This document shows positions 18,517-24,923 of a stretch of DNA of 64,000 nt, in pieces. A program made the translations under genes and the position numbers. The notes below the pieces were generated by a model. The model did not search any database. It was not told the DNA's origin and saw nothing but the letters and a program-made list of their open reading frames with translations. The stretch spans positions 248,001 through 312,000 of the forward strand of contig NZ_JAMOIM010000001.1 of NCBI RefSeq assembly GCF_026130545.1. The letters are read 5' to 3'. Numbering within the stretch: position 1 is the stretch's first letter; each line of letters begins with the position of its first letter. Source of the DNA: Lichenifustis flavocetrariae. Its GTDB lineage: Bacteria > Pseudomonadota > Alphaproteobacteria > Rhizobiales > Beijerinckiaceae.

Positions 18517-18670
18517 CGAGGCGGCGATACTGGACGCCGCTGGACCGCACGGGCGCGCCTTGCGTTCGACACACAACCCCATACCTGCCATGTTCATCGC
18601 TGTTCTTCCGCTCGGCACGCTCATGAACCGGCGATCTCCTTCGTGCAATGACGGCGACGATGGACCGAGC

Positions 18671-19624
18671 ATGCCGGTCCTGTCCAGTCTCGGGGCGTCC
18701 CCGCCCCGGGCATCGGGCCTTGGGGTTCTCTGCGGCATCGTGCTGATGCTCTGCGGAACGGGCTTTGGCGCGGCCCAGGATGTGTCGCAGCCGCCGGGCA
18801 TCCTCTACCCGGTCGCCGATACCACCATCCATGTGAATTGCATGGGCAGCGGCGCGCCTGCCGTGATGCTGGAAGCTGGGCTTGGGGGCAATTCTCTCGA
18901 TTGGACCTATGTTCAGGCCCGTGTCGCACCGACGCATCGGATCTGCGCCTATGATCGCGCAGGGGCCGGCTGGAGCGGCCGCACGGCACGTCCACGAAAC
19001 GCCGCGAATATGGCGGAGGAACTGCATCTGGCCGCGGTTGCGGCCAAAATTTCGACCCCCTTCATCCTCGTCGGTCACTCGTTCGGCGGTCTGCTCAGTC
19101 AAAACTATCTCGCGCGTTATCCGGGAGAAATCGCCGGCTTGGTTCTGGTCGATTCGATGCACCCGGATCAGTTCGCACGATTCACCGAAGCCGGGGTCGA
19201 CGTTCCGACGGATCCTCATGGCGTGCTGGGGCACACGCCGGCCGCCGCTGCGGCCTATGGGCTCCCGGAGCCGCTGCAGGCCGTGGCCATCTCCCTGGCG
19301 CGTTCCGGCAAGACGCGCGTTTTCGTGGTGCGTGAGATGAGCGCGATGCTGCAGATCGCCCATGACGTCGACGCCGAGCCGCGTCCGCTTCGGCCAATCC
19401 GGGTTCTCGTCCACGGCAATCGTGAATGGGACGTGCCCTATCCGGATGGACGCATGGAAGCGGCATGGCGGGCCATGCAGGCGGATCTTGCCAAGCGCTT
19501 CGGCGCCTCCACCCTCACGATTGTGGAGGGAAGCGGCCACGAAATACCCCTTGATCGACCGGCCGCGGTCGTCACGGCCATCGAGGATGTGGTTCGCGAA
19601 GTGGTTGCGGCCCGGCCTTTGTGA
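18671..19624 (+). CDS. Secreted alpha/beta hydrolase
   Basis: Alpha/beta-fold hydrolase of 317 residues with an N-terminal signal peptide (hydrophobic LGVLCGIVLMLCGTGFGAAQ). The nucleophile elbow GHSFGG, the oxyanion region EAGLGGNSLDW and the catalytic His in GSGHEIPLDRP are present; the acid is probably the Asp in REWDVPYPDG. It is divergent from the ankyrin gene and is followed on this strand by a small secreted protein and the beta-propeller gene, placing it in the PQQ-associated island. Esters or lactones made by periplasmic alcohol oxidation would be sensible substrates, but this is inference. ATG 18671 gives the best leader; ATG 18623 in frame is an alternative. Neither has a strong ribosome-binding site. 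Confidence 0.82.
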   Translation: MPVLSSLGASPPRASGLGVLCGIVLMLCGTGFGAAQDVSQPPGILYPVADTTIHVNCMGSGAPAVMLEAGLGGNSLDWTYVQARVAPTHRICAYDRAGAGWSGRTARPRNAANMAEELHLAAVAAKISTPFILVGHSFGGLLSQNYLARYPGEIAGLVLVDSMHPDQFARFTEAGVDVPTDPHGVLGHTPAAAAAYGLPEPLQAVAISLARSGKTRVFVVREMSAMLQIAHDVDAEPRPLRPIRVLVHGNREWDVPYPDGRMEAAWRAMQADLAKRFGASTLTIVEGSGHEIPLDRPAAVVTAIEDVVREVVAARPL

Positions 19625-19697
19625 AGGCTCGGCTTTAGGCCTTGTCCGGGATCGGCCGCCATGGTCCGGTAAGGACGTGGGATGTGGGACCGAATCG

Positions 19698-20045
19698 ATG
19701 AAGCGCGTAATTGAAGTCGGATGCTTGATTCTGTTGCTCCAGGGCGGGGCCTTGGCGGCGACCAAAAAGGGCATGCGGTTTTGGAACCTGACGGGAGAGA
19801 CCTTGTCCGAGGTGGCGCTCGCGCCGGCGGGCACCAAGAATTTCGGGGCCAATCAATGTGCGAACGACAAGGACGGCACGGTTGATTTCGATGAGGATGT
19901 GGCGGTCACGGGCGTGACGCCTGGCCGCTATGATGTCCGGATGAAGGATGTCTCGGGCCGCGTGTGCTACGCCAAGGCCGTCGAGGTGAAGGCCAACGCG
20001 ACCTTCTCGGTGCATCAGAAGGAGCTGGTCGACTGTGCGAAATGA
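19698..20045 (+). CDS. Small secreted protein of the PQQ-associated island
   Basis: Predicted secreted protein of 115 residues: a leader with a hydrophobic core (VIEVGCLILLLQGGALA) and a mature part of about 95 residues containing three cysteines. It begins with GMRFWNLTGETLSEVALAP, a pattern of small periplasmic domains, and ends HQKELVDCAK. I do not recognise a named family. Its last 11 bases overlap the GTG start of the beta-propeller gene, so the two are probably co-translated and work together. ATG 19698 is the only sensible start. Confidence 0.72.
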   Translation: MKRVIEVGCLILLLQGGALAATKKGMRFWNLTGETLSEVALAPAGTKNFGANQCANDKDGTVDFDEDVAVTGVTPGRYDVRMKDVSGRVCYAKAVEVKANATFSVHQKELVDCAK

Positions 20046-21045
20046 CCGGCCGGCGTTTCCTCTGGCCGTCGGATGGATCGTCCGGCTTGCCGCCACGGGC
20101 GTGTTGCTGCTTGGCGCCGTGAACGCTGCGGGCGCGAAGGACACGGGGTTGAAATTCGTGTCCAACGAGCGGTCGAGCGAGATCTTCATCCTCGACGCCA
20201 ATGATAATGCCGCCGGCTCCTTCAAGAGCTGCGGCCGTCCGCGAGGCATGAAGTTCACGCCGGATCACATGCGTTTCATCGTGGCCTGCGGCGGCGACAA
20301 CACGATCGCGATCTACGATGTCGGGTCGCACAAACTCGTCAAACGCTTCCGCGACGTGCCGGACCCGGAAGCTTTCGACCTGCACCCGAACGGCCATGAT
20401 CTCTACATCTCGAACGAGGACGATGCGGAGGCGACGGTCATCAATATCGAGACCGGCGAGGTGACAGGCCATTTTCCTGTCGGCGAAGAGCCCGAGGGTG
20501 TTCTGGCGACACCGGACGGCAAATATGTCTTCGTGGCCTCGGAGGCCGCGAACCTCGTGCAGGTGATCGATGTCGCGACCCAGAAGGTGGTGAAGGAGAT
20601 CCTCACCGCGACGAGGCCGCGCCGGCTGGCTCTGACGCCGGACGGCAAGACGGTGTGGGTCTCCGACGAGATCGCCGGGATCCTCGAGACAATCGACGTC
20701 GGCACCCTGGCGGTTACCGGGAGCGTCACCTTCGAGGTGCCCGGCCTGCAGAAAGACCAGATTACGCCGGTGGATATCGCGATCACGCGGGACGGCCGCA
20801 AAGCCTATGTGGCTCTGGGGCGCGCGGACCGTGTGGCCGTCGTGGATGTCGCGACCCGGAAGCCCATCGACTACATCCTCGTCGGCAAACGACCCTGGGG
20901 TCTCCGCCTCACCAAGGACGACAAAAAGCTCTATGTCGCCAACGGCTTGTCCGACGATGTTGCGATCATCGATACCGAGAAGGGCCGCCTCACCAAGGCT
21001 GTGCCGGTGGGTGTGATCCCCTACGCGATCCTCGTCGACGATTAG
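20035..21045 (+). CDS. YVTN-type beta-propeller protein of the PQQ-associated system
   Basis: Secreted beta-propeller of 336 residues. After a leader (hydrophobic VRLAATGVLLLGAVNAAGA) come seven repeated blades built on patterns such as TPDGKYVFVASE, TPDGKTVWVSDE and TKDDKKLYVANG, each about 42 residues. This is the propeller group known to accompany PQQ-dependent catabolism and its ABC transporter. It has no visible PQQ ligands or haem motif, so it is more likely a binding or scaffold protein than an enzyme. The GTG start at 20035 lies 10 bases after GGAG and overlaps the previous gene by 11 bases. Its position opposite the ABC genes suggests that the left arm of the island is expressed from divergent promoters near 18.6 kb. 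Confidence 0.87.
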   Translation: MRNDRPAFPLAVGWIVRLAATGVLLLGAVNAAGAKDTGLKFVSNERSSEIFILDANDNAAGSFKSCGRPRGMKFTPDHMRFIVACGGDNTIAIYDVGSHKLVKRFRDVPDPEAFDLHPNGHDLYISNEDDAEATVINIETGEVTGHFPVGEEPEGVLATPDGKYVFVASEAANLVQVIDVATQKVVKEILTATRPRRLALTPDGKTVWVSDEIAGILETIDVGTLAVTGSVTFEVPGLQKDQITPVDIAITRDGRKAYVALGRADRVAVVDVATRKPIDYILVGKRPWGLRLTKDDKKLYVANGLSDDVAIIDTEKGRLTKAVPVGVIPYAILVDD

Positions 21046-21118
21046 GAACTCCGGGCGTTCTCTGGGCTCGGATGAACCTGCAAGAGAACGATCCGGCAGA
21101 TCATTGATGAGATCGAAG

Positions 21119-21235
21119 CTGTATCCCTTCGCTCCGCTTGCGGGGAGAAGGTGCCGGCAGGCGGATGAGGGGGAAGCATTGGGGAAGACCCTCATCCGGC
21201 TTGTGGCCATCTTCTTCCCATAAGTTGGGGAAGGG
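21119..21235. repeat. Palindromic intergenic element, RIME-like
   Basis: The stretch contains CCGCTTGCGGGGAGAAGGTGC and, about 20 bases beyond, a second arm in inverted order. The pair CGGATGAGGG (21162-21171) and CCCTCATCCG (21189-21198) is a perfect inverted repeat. The composition, GGGGAGAAGGTGCC...GGATGAGGG, is that of the rhizobial intergenic mosaic elements. It lies between convergent genes and could fold into a large hairpin acting as a terminator. Confidence 0.7.
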
Positions 21236-21290
21236 ACTTTTCGGGATCGCAGGGATCAAAGGCCGAGGGTTCGTCTTGACGTCGTTGGCC

Positions 21291-22031
21291 TTAGCCGGCG
21301 GTCGCCTGAGCCTTCCTGACCTCAGCCAGGATCGCCTCGGTGTCCTCGATTGTTCGCCGCCCACGTGGCGCCGGCAGGGCGATGCGGGCCAGGATTCGCG
21401 CCGGTCTCTCGCTCAGGACGATCAGCGTATCGGCAAGGCCGATGGCTTCCACGACATCGTGCGTCACCATCAGAACTGTCGCGCCGCTCTGCCCGACCGT
21501 TTGCGCAAGGACTTCGCGCAACCGATCGGCGGAGGCTCCGTCCAGAGACACGAAGGGTTCGTCCAGCAGCAACAAACCGGGATCGATGGCGAGCGCTCGC
21601 GCGAGGCTGACCCGGCGCGCGAGCCCGAGCGAGAGTTCGGACGGATAGCGGGACAGGACTGACGTGAAGCCGAGCCGATCGGCGAGGTCGGCCGTGTTGT
21701 CCGGCATCGCGGCGGGCCGTGCGAGAGCGATGTTCTCCGCCACGTTTCGCCAGGGCAACAGGCGTGGCTCCTGAAAGACCACGCCCAAGCGGAGAGCCTC
21801 AGGGTTCCGGACCTTGCCCACGAAGCTCTGGTCGAGACCGGCCGCGATCCGCAGAAGCGTGGTCTTGCCGCATCCCGACGGCCCGATGAGCGCGACGAAG
21901 CCACTTTTTGGCAGCGAAAGGATGAAGTCCTGGAGAACGACGACCCGGGTCGCATCGGCCGCGACATGCGCCTTGCGGGTGACGGTGATTTCAAACGCGT
22001 CGGGGACGCCAGCGTGCGGCGCGCCGTTCAA
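21291..22031 (-). CDS. ABC importer ATPase (NitT/TauT-like) in pqq operon
   Basis: ATPase of 246 residues for the importer encoded with it. Walker A GPSGCGKTT, Q-loop VVFQEPRLLPW (typical of nitrate/sulfonate/taurine importers), Walker B LLLLDEPFVSLD and switch His in VTHD are intact. The signature is LSLGLARR, where most ABC proteins have LSGGQ; the Gly at position 4 of the motif is kept. The start lies 41 bases inside the end of the permease gene, so it is the last gene of a unit running pqqA, pqqB, binding protein, permease, ATPase. The substrate is unknown; family substrates include sulfonates, nitrate, pyrimidines and aromatic acids. Confidence 0.88.
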   Translation of the reverse strand: MNGAPHAGVPDAFEITVTRKAHVAADATRVVVLQDFILSLPKSGFVALIGPSGCGKTTLLRIAAGLDQSFVGKVRNPEALRLGVVFQEPRLLPWRNVAENIALARPAAMPDNTADLADRLGFTSVLSRYPSELSLGLARRVSLARALAIDPGLLLLDEPFVSLDGASADRLREVLAQTVGQSGATVLMVTHDVVEAIGLADTLIVLSERPARILARIALPAPRGRRTIEDTEAILAEVRKAQATAG

Positions 22032-22728
22032 ACGGTTGCACCCCGAGGATCTCGACCCCGAGCATGAGGGCGACGAACATCAGCGCATAGGCCAGGATCT
22101 TCGTGACGTCGAACAGGGAGAACGAGGTGCCGAGCACGAAGCCGACTCCGTTGGGACGCCCCAGAAGTTCGACGACGAGGACGATCTTCCAGACGGTCGA
22201 GAGACCCGACCGCGCCGCGATCGCGAGATAGGGCGCGAGTTGCGGCAGCAGCAGATGACGCAGGCGCTTCAGCGCCGAAAAGCGAAACACCTGGGCCATT
22301 TCGGCGAGGTGGGCGTCCATCGCGCGGGCCCCCTCGCGCGTGGTCACGATGACATTGGGCAGTTTGTTGAGCACGACCGCGACGATCGCAGCGGTCTCGT
22401 CGAGGCCGATCCACAGATAGGCAAAGATGATGACGACCAGTGCCGGCAGGTTGAGGAGGATCACCACCCATGGGTCAAAAAAGCGGTCGACAACCGGAAC
22501 ACGCCCCATGGCGGTGCCGATGATCGTTCCCAGCACGAAGGCGACCGTGAAGGCCACGCCGACCCGTCCCAACGTACAGGCAAATTGAAACGGCATCTCT
22601 CCGCTGCGGATCTCTAACCCGATAGTCCCGATGATCGTTCCGGGTGTGGGAAGCAGCCGGGACTGCGCCACCAGGGCCGCGACCTCCCATATCGCAAAGA
22701 GGACGGCCAGGGACAGGGCTTTCGTCAC
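21991..22728 (-). CDS. ABC importer permease (SsuC/TauC-like)
   Basis: Inner-membrane permease of 245 residues with about six hydrophobic segments and the BPD-type coupling motif EGARAMDAHLAEMAQVF near the middle, where the family has EAA-type residues. The GTG start at 22728 begins 3 bases after the stop of the binding-protein gene, and its 3' end overlaps the ATPase gene by 41 bases. All three importer genes are therefore tightly packed. It pairs with the SsuA-like binding protein upstream. Confidence 0.88.
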   Translation of the reverse strand: MTKALSLAVLFAIWEVAALVAQSRLLPTPGTIIGTIGLEIRSGEMPFQFACTLGRVGVAFTVAFVLGTIIGTAMGRVPVVDRFFDPWVVILLNLPALVVIIFAYLWIGLDETAAIVAVVLNKLPNVIVTTREGARAMDAHLAEMAQVFRFSALKRLRHLLLPQLAPYLAIAARSGLSTVWKIVLVVELLGRPNGVGFVLGTSFSLFDVTKILAYALMFVALMLGVEILGVQPFERRAARWRPRRV

Positions 22729-22731
22729 CCA

Positions 22732-23748
22732 TCACTCCACGGCCGACGACAAGCGGTAGTAGAGGGCCGGGTCGAATTTGGTTCCGGATCCGACCAACTT
22801 GCCGGACGCCGTTGCGGCCAGGATCGAAAAGAGCCGTTCGGCATCCGCCGCTTCCTCACGGATCGGTCGGTGTGGAATGCCAGCACGCGTCGTGTCACGG
22901 TAGGCCTTGAAGAGGGCCTCGTCATCGGCATGCATCAGTGGCCGCAACGCGTCCCACTCCGCGTCCGACTCGGCCAGGATCGCGTTGGCTGATTGGGTCG
23001 CCCTCAGAAACGCCTCGAGCGTGGGCTTGTGAGCCTTCGCGAAATCCTCGGAAAACACGTAGCCCGTGAAGGCAACCGGGGACGCGACGCCCAGGTCCCG
23101 TTCCGCCTGGGCGACATCGAGAACGCGATGGAAGCCTTGAACATCGAGTTGGGCACAATAGTTCCAGAATTCGAGGCTGGCATCAGCCTCCCCGGTCCGC
23201 GTCTTTTCATAGATGAGCGGCGGTGCTCCGAACATCAGCGTCGCCTCGTGGCTGAGGTCGAGGCCCGACTTGAGAGCTGCCGCCTGGACGATGAGCCAGC
23301 TCTTGTCGAGCGGGCCGCCCGCGACCGCGAGACGTTTGCCCCGAAGATCGCGCAAAGTGGAGATCCCCCCGTCGCCACGGGCCATGACGGCGCCGGCCGC
23401 GGTCGAGTAGGGGTAGAAGAGGAGCTTGGCGCCGAGCGACCTTTCCCGGACGACCCAAAGCCAGTCCGTGACCGCGAGATCGACCGAGCCGGCGTTGAGG
23501 GCGAGTTTGGCCGCGTCGGGTGAGGCGAGGGACACGGTTTCGAGGTCGAGGCCAGCCTTGGCGTCGAGCCCATGCCGCCGCATCGTGTCGATCTGCCAGG
23601 CGACCGTTCCCGTCGACAGGAGACCGATCCGGATGTGTTCGGCCGCCATGGCGGCTGACATGCAGGACAAGCCCGCCAGGATGACGGAGAGCTGGACCAT
23701 CGCGCATAAGCGAAGCGCGGATCGCGTGGTCAAGCTCACAAGCCTCAC
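22732..23748 (-). CDS. ABC importer binding protein (SsuA/NMT1-like) overlapping pqqB
   Basis: Periplasmic solute-binding protein of 338 residues with a signal peptide (LCAMVQLSVILAGLSCMSA, cleavage near AMAAEH) and the SsuA/NMT1-type fold. The IGLLSTGTVAWQIDTMRRHGL strand, shown here in part, and the GSVDLAVTDWLWV and DLRGKRLAVAGGPLDKSWL segments correspond to family blocks. Its GTG start overlaps the pqqB stop codon as GTGA, giving translational coupling to a PQQ gene. Members of this type are sometimes seen in PQQ clusters, but the substrate is not established. A role in taking up a compound tied to PQQ-dependent oxidation is inference. Confidence 0.85.
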   Translation of the reverse strand: MRLVSLTTRSALRLCAMVQLSVILAGLSCMSAAMAAEHIRIGLLSTGTVAWQIDTMRRHGLDAKAGLDLETVSLASPDAAKLALNAGSVDLAVTDWLWVVRERSLGAKLLFYPYSTAAGAVMARGDGGISTLRDLRGKRLAVAGGPLDKSWLIVQAAALKSGLDLSHEATLMFGAPPLIYEKTRTGEADASLEFWNYCAQLDVQGFHRVLDVAQAERDLGVASPVAFTGYVFSEDFAKAHKPTLEAFLRATQSANAILAESDAEWDALRPLMHADDEALFKAYRDTTRAGIPHRPIREEAADAERLFSILAATASGKLVGSGTKFDPALYYRLSSAVE

Positions 23749-24641
23749 AGGCTGACCGTCATGCCGTCGAAAGCGATCTCCCAGCCGCTGGCCTCTACGG
23801 TTCTGCGCTGGGGCGAATCTTCGATCAGCACGGGATTGGTGTTGTTCAGGTGGATGAAAACCTTCCGCGCGACATTGATGTGCGCCAGAGCGTTGAGCGA
23901 TCCGCTTTCTCCGATCATTGCCATATGGCCCATCCTGGCAGCGGTCTTCGATGAGAGGCCCAGCGCAGGCAATTCATCATCCGTGAAAGTGGTGCCATCG
24001 AAGAAAAGCAGATCCGCGCCAGCGAGCCGCGCGCGAAGAGCGTCCGTCACATGGGCGCACCCGGGGATGTAGACGAATCGGCGTCCGTTCGAGGTGATAT
24101 CGAGACCGACCGTCATTTCCGTTTCCGAGCCGATGCCCTCGCCCTCGGACTGAAAAAACAACGGTCGCTTTCCCGGCACCGCGAAAGCGACAATGTGCAG
24201 CCCCCCACTCGCGAACGGGTGATCGAGCCGAAAAGGGATTCTGCGAACGAAGCTTGGATTGAGAACGCGGAACACCGGATCGGCGTCCAAAGTCTCTAAA
24301 ACCTCAGCCGATGCGTGCAACGCGAAGGAGTGGTTCTCCCGAAGCGCCAGGAGGCCTGCCACATGGTCGAGATCGGCATTGCTCAAAATCACGGATTCGA
24401 TCGGCGAGGACCGGCCTTCGCGCTGTGGATGCAGCTGCGGGGCCGCAAGGATCTGCGCGCGCAGATCAGGCGAAGCATTCAACAAGACCCAGGAAGCACC
24501 GTCGACGCTGACGGCCACGGTTGATTGTGTCCGTGGTCGCACCCGTGGACTGCCTTCCCAGGCAAGGCTGCAGACAGGGCAACGGCAATTCCACTGCGGA
24601 AAGCCGCCCCCCGCCGCCGATCCGAGCACCAGAACGTGCAT
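23745..24641 (-). CDS. pqqB: PqqB, PQQ biosynthesis protein
   Basis: Metallo-beta-lactamase-fold protein of 298 residues acting in pyrroloquinoline quinone biosynthesis, probably as an oxygenase that hydroxylates the Tyr of the processed PqqA peptide. The family start VLVLGSAAGGGFPQWNCRC, with its Cys-x-Cys-x-x-Cys cluster, and the SNADLDHVAGLL metal-site segment are present. The later GCAHV and HLNNTNPVL blocks are also seen. ATG 24641 is preferred; a TTG two codons upstream keeps the frame. It follows pqqA after 29 bases. pqqC, pqqD and pqqE, usually next, are replaced here by an ABC importer, so they must be elsewhere if PQQ is made. Confidence 0.95.
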   Translation of the reverse strand: MHVLVLGSAAGGGFPQWNCRCPVCSLAWEGSPRVRPRTQSTVAVSVDGASWVLLNASPDLRAQILAAPQLHPQREGRSSPIESVILSNADLDHVAGLLALRENHSFALHASAEVLETLDADPVFRVLNPSFVRRIPFRLDHPFASGGLHIVAFAVPGKRPLFFQSEGEGIGSETEMTVGLDITSNGRRFVYIPGCAHVTDALRARLAGADLLFFDGTTFTDDELPALGLSSKTAARMGHMAMIGESGSLNALAHINVARKVFIHLNNTNPVLIEDSPQRRTVEASGWEIAFDGMTVSL

Positions 24642-24670
24642 CCTCAAACGCGGATCGAGCCGCTCGACCC

Positions 24671-24763
24671 TCAGATCTCGATGTCGGCCGACTCGTAGCT
24701 CGTCACTTCCATGCCGATGCAGACTTCTTCGACCACCGGGGTCGTCCAGATCAACTGCTGCAT
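24671..24763 (-). CDS. pqqA: PqqA, PQQ precursor peptide
   Basis: A 30-residue peptide that supplies the Glu and Tyr which are cross-linked to form PQQ. It reads MQQLIWTTPVVEEVCIGMEV then TSYESADIEI. The invariant Glu19 and Tyr23, spaced E-V-T-S-Y, match the cross-linked pair of known PqqA peptides. A GGGAGAA ribosome-binding site (24773-24779) lies 9 bases before ATG 24763. The short stem-loop at 24787-24802 sits just upstream in the leader. The gene is the first of the set pqqA, pqqB and the ABC importer. Confidence 0.96.
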   Translation of the reverse strand: MQQLIWTTPVVEEVCIGMEVTSYESADIEI

Positions 24764-24786
24764 TACAAAGTTCTCCCTAAGCATCC

Positions 24787-24802
24787 AGCGATCTTCATCG
24801 CT
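24787..24802 (-). promoter_or_regulatory. Leader hairpin before pqqA
   Basis: AGCGAT and ATCGCT form a perfect 6-bp stem around a 4-base loop, 8 bases upstream of the pqqA ribosome-binding site. It could affect mRNA stability or translation of pqqA. Further upstream, a TTGACG at about 24837-24842 (reverse strand) might be a -35 box, but the matching -10 is weak. Confidence 0.3.
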
Positions 24803-24923
24803 TTGACAGGTCGATGGTGCTGCAATTCCGCTGTAGCGTCAATCCGACGTGTAATCCTCTGAGAGCTTTCTCGGCGATCCACAAAGGTGCATTGGCTGAT
24901 CCCGGTCGCTGCTTCTGCAAAGG

